Position numbers and translations under genes: made by a program
Notes under the pieces: generated by a model
What the model was told of the DNA's origin: nothing
Databases searched by the model: none
Seen by the model: the letters and a program-made list of their open reading frames with translations, nothing else
In this document: one piece after another, positions 1-6,838 of the stretch
Numbering within the stretch: the first letter of the stretch is position 1
Layout of the letters: each line of letters begins with the position of its first letter
Assembly (NCBI GenBank): GCA_021819605.1
Contig: JAKAQT010000042.1
Coordinates: 1 to 11,634 of the forward strand
Reading direction: 5' to 3'
Length of the DNA: 11,634 nucleotides
Source of the DNA: Thermoplasmata archaeon
Lineage (GTDB): Archaea > Thermoplasmatota > Thermoplasmata > Thermoplasmatales > Thermoplasmataceae

Positions 1-67
1 TGAAAGTGGCATTTTCACCTGCCCGCAGAAGTCCCTGAATTATATTTCCGCGGAGGCGGTTCTCCAT
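1..67 (-). CDS. Possible 5' fragment of a minus-strand gene, truncated by the window edge
   Basis: Read leftward from an ATG at 67 (or the adjacent ATG at 70), a frame stays open to the window edge for 22-23 codons and starts MENRLRGNIIQGLLRAG. The short stretch looks like an amphipathic N-terminal helix, as in some winged-helix proteins, but this is an impression only. An AAGAAGG Shine-Dalgarno-like run (71-77 on this strand) sits immediately before the ATG pair, closer than ideal. The opposite strand is also open in the same codon phase (2-142), so the sequence cannot decide between them. Arginine codons here are CGC/CGG rather than the AGG typical of this window, which weakens the call. 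Confidence 0.25.
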   Translation of the reverse strand, partial: MENRLRGNIIQGLLRAGENATF

Positions 68-179
68 CATCCTTCTTGCGTGCGATCCCTTGAGTCCTAT
101 TTCAGAGTACCTAACTATGATCAATATTTCCCCATGGGACAGTGAAATAAAACATTATGCGGAGCACTGCAAATGGGAA

Positions 180-211
180 TATGGCGGAATACCCGAACAC
201 GGTATGCCATA
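180..211. repeat. Imperfect inverted repeat (bulged hairpin)
   Basis: ATGGC (181-185) pairs with GCCAT (206-210) and ATACC (189-193) pairs with GGTAT (201-205). A three-base GGA bulge separates the two left arms and the loop is seven bases. T180 and A211 extend the stem to 11 pairs. It lies about 95 bases upstream of the VWA start. It could be an operator, an RNA hairpin or chance; no poly-T tract follows. Confidence 0.4.
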
Positions 212-269
212 ATATGTAGCATGGCCCATCTGCATCATTTGGAAATTCAGAATTATAATCCGGATAACA

Positions 270-283
270 ATATTTTTAAACTT
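270..283 (+). promoter_or_regulatory. TATA-like box for the VWA-FHA-phosphatase-kinase operon
   Basis: The AT-rich run ATATTTTTAAACTT is centred about 26 bases before the ATG at 304. With no Shine-Dalgarno before that ATG, this fits an archaeal promoter driving a leaderless transcript. Inference from spacing and composition only. Confidence 0.5.
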
Positions 284-303
284 ATAATATTTCATATTAT
301 ATT

Positions 304-1488
304 ATGTTGAAGACTTCCATAAAAACCAGCAATTCAAAATGTTTCGCAGACACACTGACCAAGATCTACTTCCAGGTTGGAATAAGTGCGGTACAGGGCG
401 ATAATGCAGGATCCGGGTCTGCCATTGCCATTATTGTGGATAGAAGTGGATCAATGCATGGCGAGAAGCTTGCTGATGCACGGGATGCTGCCAAGATGGT
501 ACTTGATGTTCTTGGGGAAGCCAATGAACTGGCCCTGTATTCATTTGCCAGCAGGGTGGAAAGGATCATACCCATGGGGCCGGTTGATGATGTGGATAGA
601 ATTTCAAAGGAAATTGACAGGATCAGGGCATCAGGCGGAACAAGCCTCTACAGGGCGCTGGAAACTGTCTACGACGATGCTAGGAAGTTTTCATCAGAAG
701 GCGGATCAGTAACGGCCATACTGCTTACGGACGGCCAGCCCTCAGATGTCACCGATGTGGACAGGTATGAAAAGCTTGCTGCCAGTGCATCTGAAATCGG
801 CTTGAAAATAGTCAGTATCGGAATAGGGGATTACGATGAGACCATATTGAAGAAGATTTCCGACATTACAAACGGTGACTTCGTGAATGCCACCGACAGG
901 AATCTTGTTTCAGACACGTTCAGGAAGCACGCCAGGGAGGCCGCCACTGCTGGAGGCACATCGGTTACGCTGAAAATAGTTCCCAGGGAATCCGGTTCAG
1001 TGAATGTGTTTGATCAGTCCTTCACAATGGATGATGGAATTGTAACCGTAAATCTGGGTTCTGTTGGCGCAACTCCAGTAAATGTAACAGGATCCTTGGA
1101 CATCAAGGGTGGAACGGAGGGAAGCATTACTGCCATGCAGGCCATAGTTTCTTACAGGGACACCGATGGCAGCCCCAGGGAGGACAAGTTTCCTGTGACT
1201 TTGAACAGAACAAAGAACTCTGAGATGGTTGTGTCAAGCATAAACAGGGATCTTGTGAATGAGGCACGCCTGAAGATGCAGATGAACCAGGTGGAATACC
1301 TCATATCGCAGGGGGATTTCGACAATGCTACGAAAATCAACCGGCAGGCTATGGATGCAGCAAACGCAACCAGAAAGATTGAACTAATAGAGGCGACCAG
1401 AAAGCTGGACCGGGTGCTTTCCTCCGGTTCCGGTGAGGTTGACAGGAAGGAAGCGTATAACCAGACAACAAAAATAAAGAGGAATTGA
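304..1488 (+). CDS. VWA-domain protein with intact MIDAS (cytosolic)
   Basis: A 394-residue protein with a von Willebrand factor A domain at about residues 38-210. The metal-ion-dependent adhesion site is complete: D46-x-S48-x-S50 in VDRSGSM, T113 in GGTSL, and D143 in LLTDG. Residues 215-300 look beta-rich, like the sandwich that often follows prokaryotic VWA domains, and 315-380 are charged and helical. No signal peptide or membrane segment is seen, so it should act in the cytosol. VWA proteins with a MIDAS bind partner proteins through Mg2+, usually as scaffolds. It is the first gene of an operon with FHA, phosphatase and kinase genes, so a role in assembling or sensing within that phospho-signalling module is the likeliest reading. 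The start is the ATG 26 bases after a TATA-like box, without Shine-Dalgarno. The domain is certain; the partner is inferred. Confidence 0.93.
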   Translation: MLKTSIKTSNSKCFADTLTKIYFQVGISAVQGDNAGSGSAIAIIVDRSGSMHGEKLADARDAAKMVLDVLGEANELALYSFASRVERIIPMGPVDDVDRISKEIDRIRASGGTSLYRALETVYDDARKFSSEGGSVTAILLTDGQPSDVTDVDRYEKLAASASEIGLKIVSIGIGDYDETILKKISDITNGDFVNATDRNLVSDTFRKHAREAATAGGTSVTLKIVPRESGSVNVFDQSFTMDDGIVTVNLGSVGATPVNVTGSLDIKGGTEGSITAMQAIVSYRDTDGSPREDKFPVTLNRTKNSEMVVSSINRDLVNEARLKMQMNQVEYLISQGDFDNATKINRQAMDAANATRKIELIEATRKLDRVLSSGSGEVDRKEAYNQTTKIKRN

Positions 1489-1489
1489 A

Positions 1490-2038
1490 ATGACATGGTT
1501 TTGCACTAAGTGTGGATCTCAGAATGAGGATTCGGAATCAGCGTGTGTCGTATGCGGATCTGGTAAGATCAGCGAGATGGAATCACAGCAGGGAGTGATT
1601 GTCCAGGACCCCGGAACACAGCAGCCTGCTCCTGAGCCTTCACCGGTCCAGCAGGCCCCCCAGGCTCCTGTTTCCCGGCCTGCCGAGGTGCCACCGGAGG
1701 AGAGCTTCCTGGAGTTCCAGTTTGTCCAGAGCCCCATGGACAGTCTTATGGGGAAGAAGGTGAAGGTGAATTTTTCCGTGTTTCCTTCCGTATCGGTGGG
1801 GCGTTCGCCTGAGAATGTTATGCAGATCCCTGACGCCAGTGTATCAAGGATGCATGCAAAGATCATGCTGGATGGCGGATCGTATTACCTTGAGGATGTA
1901 GGAAGCAGCAACGGCACATTCATTTATGATGGTTCGAAGTTTGTGGAAGTTAAGGAGAAAACAAAGATTCAGGAGAAATCCCTAGTGAAATTTGGGGAGG
2001 GTACCATAGTAAAGGTCACTTCCGTAAAGGCAGTCTGA
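1490..2038 (+). CDS. Zinc-ribbon plus FHA-domain protein (phosphothreonine reader)
   Basis: A 182-residue protein in three parts. Residues 1-25 form a zinc ribbon with C5-x2-C8 and C19-x2-C22. Residues 35-70 are a Pro/Gln/Ala-rich flexible linker. Residues 75-180 are a forkhead-associated domain with its phosphopeptide-binding signature: G104-R105, S119-R-M-H122, and N141-G142-T143. FHA domains bind phosphothreonine peptides, so this is the expected reader of the kinase encoded two genes downstream, possibly binding autophosphorylated kinase or the VWA protein. It begins one base after the VWA stop codon, with a GAGG Shine-Dalgarno at 1479-1482, indicating translational coupling. No membrane segment. 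The domains are clear from conserved residues; the phosphorylated target is unknown. Confidence 0.93.
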   Translation: MTWFCTKCGSQNEDSESACVVCGSGKISEMESQQGVIVQDPGTQQPAPEPSPVQQAPQAPVSRPAEVPPEESFLEFQFVQSPMDSLMGKKVKVNFSVFPSVSVGRSPENVMQIPDASVSRMHAKIMLDGGSYYLEDVGSSNGTFIYDGSKFVEVKEKTKIQEKSLVKFGEGTIVKVTSVKAV

Positions 2039-2039
2039 G

Positions 2040-2912
2040 GTGCTGACCTTGGATTTTCCATATCTCATAATACCGGAAATGATGGCAGATACGCTGGACA
2101 GGTATGTGGAGAAACTTGGCCATCCAGTACCGGTCAGGAAAATGGTTGTGGAAACTGGTGAGGCCGCATTCGTGGGTGATACACATGGGGCCCTGGATGT
2201 CTCATCATATGCGCTGGCAGTTTCCAGAAACAGTGCACTGGTATGCTTTGTTGGAGATCTTGTTGACCGGGGCAAAAATCAGTTATACAATCTTCTTTTC
2301 GTTGTTGAATCAGCCATAATATCCAGACGTGTGGTCATTGTGCGCGGCAATCATGAGAGCACGCTGACCAACGACTACTATGGCTTTTCGGAGGAACTGA
2401 AAGATCTCGGTGTATTCGACCAGCTTTATCCTCACGTGGTGAGGCTTTATGGGAGGCTCCCATACGCCCTGCTGCTGAATAACTGCATACTGGCGGTACA
2501 TGGTGGGATTGCAAGTGATCCCTCTACGCTTCACGCCTGGGATTCTCTTCCAATGGACGACCCTGAGCCATCGGACTCGAGCGCTTTTCAGATACTCTGG
2601 AACGATCCCAGGGAATATGTGGATGGTTTTCTTCCCGGCACAAGGGGCGAAGGAACATATCTATTCGGACCTGATGCCTTCAATGAGTTCGCGCAGAAAA
2701 ATGGGATTAAATTACTCATAAGGGCCCATGAGGTGAAAAAGTCCGGCTATGAGTACATGTTCCAGGGCAAACTCATATCAATTTTCTCTTCAAGGTACCA
2801 TAAGGGAAAGGCTGCAATTTTGAGAATCGGCCTTGGCCCAGATAACAGGCAGGAGATTATGGTTGTTCCCGATGAGGAGGGCTCAATCGAATGGCCAGCA
2901 GACCCAGTCTAA
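2040..2912 (+). CDS. PPP-family metallophosphoesterase, Ser/Thr protein phosphatase
   Basis: A 290-residue enzyme carrying the full PPP signature: G-D47-T-H49-G, G-D73-x-V-D76-R77-G, and G-N104-H105-E. Downstream metal and phosphate ligands are H154 in VHGG and R228-A-H230-E, and WNDPRE (187-192) resembles the conserved PPP loop. This family holds a two-metal centre and hydrolyses phosphoserine/phosphothreonine. Some relatives cleave diadenosine tetraphosphate, but the kinase and FHA neighbours favour protein phosphatase. Bacterial modules usually use PP2C enzymes in this role, so a PPP is notable. The GTG at 2040 lies one base after the FHA stop, with AAAGG at 2026-2030; an ATG at 2079 (residue 14) is an alternative start that leaves all motifs intact. 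The last 22 bases overlap the kinase gene. Confidence 0.92.
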   Translation: MLTLDFPYLIIPEMMADTLDRYVEKLGHPVPVRKMVVETGEAAFVGDTHGALDVSSYALAVSRNSALVCFVGDLVDRGKNQLYNLLFVVESAIISRRVVIVRGNHESTLTNDYYGFSEELKDLGVFDQLYPHVVRLYGRLPYALLLNNCILAVHGGIASDPSTLHAWDSLPMDDPEPSDSSAFQILWNDPREYVDGFLPGTRGEGTYLFGPDAFNEFAQKNGIKLLIRAHEVKKSGYEYMFQGKLISIFSSRYHKGKAAILRIGLGPDNRQEIMVVPDEEGSIEWPADPV

Positions 2913-5254
2913 TACTGCGTGCAATCGCAGCAGCGTTAACAATTATCGCCATTCTCTTGCTGGCAAATGTCTACGTTCTTATTTTCCCGTCTTTTTCGCA
3001 CACCGCTGAGATCATAATTTTGCTTTTCCTTGCAGCATTTGCACTGTTTGTGGCAGGCAGAATATCAGAGAATACAAAATCCGGCTACAGGATATCCAGA
3101 TCCACCCTGGTTGGCTTTGCATGGATATTCTTTGTAATGTGGGCATTTATGGACTACATTACCCTGAATCCCGGTATACTTCCACCTGGAGTCCCAGTAG
3201 CAGTTGAAGCATACATTATGGAGATACTGTTCTGGTTGCCATACGCTGTGGCAGCGGTGTCAGGGGGAGCATTCATCGCTGCCCTTGCCTCCAGAGCCCC
3301 GGTTAAGAACAGGATATCCGGAGAAGCATTAATTTTAGGTTCTTTCATGATTCTGGTATTCATTCCAGTGATCAACCGCGGGATGGTGGCGTTTGATACA
3401 GTCCAGGTTTTCCTGAGGGAAGTTCTGTATCTCTCTGCCCCCATTGTGGCAGTGGAGGCCTATTTCACCCGCTTCAAGTTTCACAGGCAGATAGCCAAGT
3501 TCCTGATTCTTGGCAACATGGTAATGTTGCCTCTGAGATTTAACAGCAGTATCATATTCCTGTTCAGGGGGTTTGCATCACCGGCAACTATTGTATATCC
3601 GCTTCTGTACCTTGTGCTTTCCTACATAATCCTCATAATAGCCGTGACCGCAGTTGTGTATATATTCAGGGGAATAGCGCCGCCGTCTGCAGCAAGAAAA
3701 CTGGCCGGAGCAGCGATACCGCTTGTTGGCGGCTATTTCGTTCTTTCATATTTCCATCTCCTTCCCGTCTCATTCGAGAACGGAGGGCTGACCTATTCAG
3801 AATTTATTTCGGCAAGGATCTATTTCCTGCTTGTTATCGCCATTGTTATCCTGGCCATAATAATTCTCGTGGGAAGAGTTATTGCAACACGGGGTGGTAA
3901 GGCAACAGTTCTGTATGGATCAGTTCTGCTTCTCAGCATTATTGTCATGGACAGATCAGGATATTCTGCTCATTTTCAGCTTCCTCTCCTCGCTGGAATG
4001 ACGGTAACAGCTGTGGCTGTGGGAAGTGCCACCAGAATATCGAGGGGTCTCAAGGAAAGCTTCCTGGGTAATTACGATCTCCTCAAGACGGTCAAAGTGA
4101 AGGGGAAGGGGAGTCCACAGCCTTCCGCTGGATCCGTTCCGGCCACACCTGCCAGGGTACACACCCAGCAGTCTGCCGCACCTGTTTTGCCCACTTCTGT
4201 GAACGTTCCGGATTTCTGGATAGGCCGTGAAATATCCGGATACACTGTCAGGGATATCATAAGCCGGGAGACCGGATTCGCTTACGTTATGAGAGCATCA
4301 AGGCATGGGGAGCCGGATGTTGCAATAAAGATACTCAAGCCATTTGCGTCAGATGGCACCAGAATTGCTTTCGATAACGAATTTCTGAGAAAGTTCCTAC
4401 TTGAATTCCAGAATGTCATGGTGCTGAACGGGAAGAAGTATGTGGTCAACATAATTGGAGTGGGGTTGAGAACGTATCCTGACGATGGAACGAAGATGGA
4501 CAAGTACAAGGAAAATCCACCTGCAATCATTATGGAACTGCTGCAGGGTGGAAAACTTTCGGATCTGGATTTCAAGTTCAATACACTGAAGCAGATGGAA
4601 CTGTTCTTTGAAATAGCCATCAGGGTTTCACAGGGCCTTCAGGATGCCCATGATGCCAGAATCCTGCACGGCGACATAAAACCTGACAACATAATGTTCG
4701 CAAGCAAGAATGGATTCTCTGTCAAGTCCTATTCTAGGACGCCTGATAAGCTCATACAGGCAATAAGGAAGAACGAGATAACACCCAAGATCGTTGATTT
4801 CGGCTCTGCCAAGATCAGGGGTCTCGGGAATATTGTATTCTCTCAGTTTTCCGTGCTGTATTCACCTCCAGAGATCCTCATGAGCAACTACGACACGGAC
4901 GAGACCTATGACGTGTATGAGTTCGGCATGGTGATGTATTACCTTCTTACCGGATCAGCCAATGATTTCAGGACTGCAAAGAGTCTTGCCAGGAGGCAGG
5001 TATTCATTGAGAGCCGGGTAAACTCCGGAAAGTTCTATACAGACAGGAATGTTCTGCTCTGGGAAGCTTCTGCTGTGCCAGTTACCGAGCCATCAAAGGT
5101 CAACCCGCTTGTCAGGAAACCTCTCCAGTTTCTCATAATGAGGTGCATCGATCCGGACCCGGCAAACAGGTACAGCGACATGAGCGAGATCAAGAAGAGC
5201 CTCATTCATTGTGCAGTGAAAGATTACGGCTTCAAAGCTGTCCGGGATATATAA
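2891..5254 (+). CDS. Polytopic membrane protein with C-terminal Hanks-type Ser/Thr protein kinase
   Basis: A 787-residue fusion. Residues 1-385 contain about 11-12 hydrophobic segments (near 8-32, 38-56, 72-91, 105-132, 145-162, 172-192, 200-215, 233-259, 271-291, 306-328, 338-353, 362-380), an integral membrane sensor of no family I recognise. Residues 400-440 are a Pro/Ser/Ala-rich linker. The kinase domain is about 445-785: VAIK with K480, the catalytic loop H593-G-D595-I-K597-P-D-N600, D636-F-G638, PPE (659-661) replacing APE, and D674-V-Y-E-F-G. The nucleotide loop is degenerate (RETGFAYV in place of GxGxxGxV), but all catalytic residues are present, so it should be active. A strong Shine-Dalgarno, GAGGAGGG (2874-2881), lies inside the phosphatase gene nine bases before the ATG, and the 22-base overlap couples the two genes. 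The kinase should face the cytosol, alongside the phosphatase, FHA and VWA proteins. Confidence 0.94.
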   Translation: MASRPSLILRAIAAALTIIAILLLANVYVLIFPSFSHTAEIIILLFLAAFALFVAGRISENTKSGYRISRSTLVGFAWIFFVMWAFMDYITLNPGILPPGVPVAVEAYIMEILFWLPYAVAAVSGGAFIAALASRAPVKNRISGEALILGSFMILVFIPVINRGMVAFDTVQVFLREVLYLSAPIVAVEAYFTRFKFHRQIAKFLILGNMVMLPLRFNSSIIFLFRGFASPATIVYPLLYLVLSYIILIIAVTAVVYIFRGIAPPSAARKLAGAAIPLVGGYFVLSYFHLLPVSFENGGLTYSEFISARIYFLLVIAIVILAIIILVGRVIATRGGKATVLYGSVLLLSIIVMDRSGYSAHFQLPLLAGMTVTAVAVGSATRISRGLKESFLGNYDLLKTVKVKGKGSPQPSAGSVPATPARVHTQQSAAPVLPTSVNVPDFWIGREISGYTVRDIISRETGFAYVMRASRHGEPDVAIKILKPFASDGTRIAFDNEFLRKFLLEFQNVMVLNGKKYVVNIIGVGLRTYPDDGTKMDKYKENPPAIIMELLQGGKLSDLDFKFNTLKQMELFFEIAIRVSQGLQDAHDARILHGDIKPDNIMFASKNGFSVKSYSRTPDKLIQAIRKNEITPKIVDFGSAKIRGLGNIVFSQFSVLYSPPEILMSNYDTDETYDVYEFGMVMYYLLTGSANDFRTAKSLARRQVFIESRVNSGKFYTDRNVLLWEASAVPVTEPSKVNPLVRKPLQFLIMRCIDPDPANRYSDMSEIKKSLIHCAVKDYGFKAVRDI

Positions 5255-5274
5255 CGCTGATCCGGTCCCTGTTA

Positions 5275-5291
5275 TGGGAATCAAATTCCCA
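5275..5291. other. Perfect short hairpin after the kinase gene
   Basis: TGGGAAT (5275-5281) and ATTCCCA (5285-5291) are perfect inverted arms around a three-base CAA loop, 21 bases after the kinase stop codon. No T tract follows, so it is not a classical terminator. It could stabilise the 3' end of the operon mRNA or serve as a protein-binding site upstream of the next gene. Confidence 0.4.
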
Positions 5292-5330
5292 GCTGAGCCG
5301 CAGGATTTGTATTGAAAAGGAACAGCATAT

Positions 5331-5339
5331 GTTAATATC
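5331..5339 (+). promoter_or_regulatory. TATA-like box for the zinc-ribbon gene
   Basis: GTTAATATC is centred about 26 bases before the ATG at 5362. There is no Shine-Dalgarno before that ATG, so a leaderless transcript is likely. This suggests transcription separate from the kinase operon. Confidence 0.4.
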
Positions 5340-5361
5340 TCACCATGAATTTTAATAAATT

Positions 5362-6003
5362 ATGATAAAGTGTCCATCCTGTGGTTCGTCCATGCCAGAT
5401 GGCTCACTGTTCTGCCAGAAATGTGGATCAAGGCTCCAGCGGAATGTATCAGTTCATACGCATCAAAACCTCTCCGCTGCCCGCGCCTCAGCAGTCAGTT
5501 CTGTTTTTGCAGACCTGGAGAGGATTCTGAGCAAATCTGATGTATCGGCACATCCTGTCAGGGAACTTCCAGGGGTGATTTCAGGCTGTGACAACCTTCT
5601 TATGGTCTCTCCAGGGCCGTCAGTATTCATGGTTCAAATCATGTCGGTGACAGATTCTGATATATGGGAGGATATGGTCAGGGCGAAGTTCCGGATGGGA
5701 TCAGATATTGGCGTGGCAGTAATTGACGATGGGCTGAAACTGAAGGATGATGTTACCCTCAGGACGCAACTGGCAAAAAGCGGCATTTTTACAGTCAGTA
5801 AATCTGAACTGGCGGAAAAGGTGAAGGATATTTCAGCAACTGCTGGGTGGCAGAACATCATGGACCAGATCATGAATGCAATTGGGGTCACCCGTGACGG
5901 GGATCGCATGATATATTCAATGTCACAGACCAGGTATTCCCTTATCCCGGACAGCGTGAAGGATAAACTGAAGAAATGGATGGGCAGGAACAACCCTCCA
6001 TGA
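5362..6003 (+). CDS. Zinc-ribbon protein with an unrecognised alpha/beta domain
   Basis: A 213-residue protein. Residues 1-25 are a zinc ribbon with C4-x2-C7 and C18-x2-C21, of the same type as in the FHA protein of the upstream operon. Residues 26-60 are helical and Ala/Ser-rich. Residues 65-175 look like an alternating alpha/beta domain, with strands near 87-95 and 116-121 and a charged helix WEDMVRAKFRMG (102-113). The tail (195-208) is lysine-rich. I do not recognise the main domain. No membrane segment or signal peptide. It lies 107 bases after the kinase stop, with its own TATA-like box and no Shine-Dalgarno, so it is probably a separate unit; the shared ribbon type makes a role in the kinase module possible but unproven. 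It converges with the HemQ-like gene. Confidence 0.82.
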   Translation: MIKCPSCGSSMPDGSLFCQKCGSRLQRNVSVHTHQNLSAARASAVSSVFADLERILSKSDVSAHPVRELPGVISGCDNLLMVSPGPSVFMVQIMSVTDSDIWEDMVRAKFRMGSDIGVAVIDDGLKLKDDVTLRTQLAKSGIFTVSKSELAEKVKDISATAGWQNIMDQIMNAIGVTRDGDRMIYSMSQTRYSLIPDSVKDKLKKWMGRNNPP

Positions 6004-6063
6004 TGTCCACTACACCTTGAAAGCAGGATAAGTGATGCTCAACATTCGGCAAGCTTGGCCAAA

Positions 6064-6732
6064 TCAGAATTTCAGGGGTTCAGAGAGTATCCCAATAATT
6101 ATTGGCTCCTCCTTTATGATCCATTTTCGTGCCGTTGCCTCCCTGAGCTTCCCGGTTACATGGGACCACTGAGAGAGTGAATCTGTTTCGTAAAGAACTA
6201 CAAACTCCTGATCACCCAGCCCATACGAGTATGTGGTGTATGAGCGGATATCCTGGTTCTCTGGATGTGATGTTGCCATGCCAATGTGCTCTGCAAGTAT
6301 CTTTTTTCTTTCATCATAGTCAATCAGGTACCAGTCAGGCGTCTTGCTCATTGGATACGCGACAAAATATCTCTTTGGAACAAATCTCAGTGTGTCCTCA
6401 AGGCTTCTCACATCCCTGAGGTATGGAGAATGCTCGTAGAGCGAGAACATGCTGTACTGGGCTGTTCCATATCCCTTCATTGCCCTCATGATGCTCTCCT
6501 TGAATCTGGACATATCCATGGGGTCATGGGCGGACAGCCAGAATATTACATCGCAGTCGTGCCTTATGGATCGGTACATCCTGAGGTTGATCAGCTTCCC
6601 CTCATATTCCCTGAAAGTCACGTTCAGGGCCTCAACAACTGCATCCCTTTCCGGCTGCTCCAGTGAATAGAAATGATCGTTGAAGGAGAAAGTTGCCACA
6701 TAGGTGTAAATTTCATCTGACAATGATATCAT
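6064..6732 (-). CDS. Chlorite dismutase/HemQ-family protein (possible coproheme decarboxylase)
   Basis: A 222-residue protein of the chlorite dismutase superfamily, two ferredoxin-like halves of which the C-terminal one binds heme. The expected proximal heme ligand is H149 in ERKKILAEHIGMA. The motif Y126-P-M-S-K130 matches the Tyr and Lys that bacterial coproheme decarboxylases (HemQ/ChdC) use to convert coproheme to heme b, which favours that role over chlorite decomposition. R163/S164 falls near the distal position that separates true chlorite dismutases (Arg) from HemQ (Gln); an alignment is needed to place it. From memory, the Thermoplasma acidophilum protein TA0507 belongs to the same archaeal group. 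The 222 residues are slightly fewer than the roughly 250 of bacterial HemQ. The gene stands alone with its own promoter, divergent from the homogentisate operon. Confidence 0.85.
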   Translation of the reverse strand: MISLSDEIYTYVATFSFNDHFYSLEQPERDAVVEALNVTFREYEGKLINLRMYRSIRHDCDVIFWLSAHDPMDMSRFKESIMRAMKGYGTAQYSMFSLYEHSPYLRDVRSLEDTLRFVPKRYFVAYPMSKTPDWYLIDYDERKKILAEHIGMATSHPENQDIRSYTTYSYGLGDQEFVVLYETDSLSQWSHVTGKLREATARKWIIKEEPIIIGILSEPLKF

Positions 6733-6734
6733 TC

Positions 6735-6747
6735 AGTAATCATTACT
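6735..6747. promoter_or_regulatory. Perfect 13-base dyad in the divergent promoter region (candidate operator)
   Basis: AGTAAT-C-ATTACT is a perfect inverted repeat around one central base. It lies between the TATA-like box and the start codon of the minus-strand HemQ-like gene, where a bound repressor would block transcription. Role inferred from position and symmetry only. Confidence 0.35.
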
Positions 6748-6748
6748 T

Positions 6749-6760
6749 CATAATTATGCA
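6749..6760 (-). promoter_or_regulatory. TATA-like box for the HemQ-like gene, overlapping a 10-base palindrome
   Basis: On the minus strand TGCATAATTATG lies about 17-28 bases before the ATG at 6732, preceded by GGAAA, a plausible BRE. CATAATTATG (6749-6758) is also a perfect palindrome. The ATG has no good Shine-Dalgarno, fitting a leaderless transcript. Confidence 0.45.
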
Positions 6761-6821
6761 TTTCCAATTAATATATGGCAATGGTTATCACGCTACAGTG
6801 GCTATTTTCAGTATTCCCAAT

Positions 6822-6838
6822 TGAAAATCCTTATTACT
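6822..6838 (+). promoter_or_regulatory. BRE/TATA-like promoter of the homogentisate operon
   Basis: TGAAAATC (6822-6829, BRE-like) is followed by CTTATTACT, centred about 25 bases before the hpd ATG at 6858. No Shine-Dalgarno precedes that ATG, so the operon mRNA is probably leaderless. Confidence 0.45.

Larger units (their letters stand above)
71..303. other. Non-coding stretch upstream of the VWA operon
   Basis: No convincing gene is visible here. It holds an imperfect hairpin at 180-211 and a very AT-rich promoter segment at about 268-303. A short plus-strand open frame enters from the left edge and stops at about 142, but its translation is not protein-like. Confidence 0.5.

Noticed and set aside
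2..142. Plus-strand open frame entering from the left edge and stopping at about 142
   Set aside because: The 46 codons give a His/Cys/Pro-containing string without protein-like pattern; the opposite strand in the same phase looks slightly better, and neither is firm.
1152..1866. Two minus-strand open frames (1152-1496 and 1519-1866) opposite the VWA and FHA genes
   Set aside because: Antisense shadows of convincing genes, with no promoter, ribosome site or domain.
304..5254. Reading the VWA-FHA-phosphatase-kinase block as a defence island or type VI secretion fragment
   Set aside because: No nuclease, structural secretion, integrase or repeat features are present; the four genes are explained as signalling.
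5345..5365. Six-codon mini-frame just before the zinc-ribbon gene (possible leader peptide)
   Set aside because: It lies between the TATA-like box and the start in a region probably not present on a leaderless mRNA; AT-rich chance frame.
6004..6063. CAAGCTTG palindrome in the convergent spacer as a terminator
   Set aside because: Only eight bases, no T tract, and a mismatch outside the core.
6177..6670. Overlapping plus-strand frames across the HemQ-like gene
   Set aside because: Their translations show no family features, while the minus strand has the YPMSK and heme-histidine motifs.
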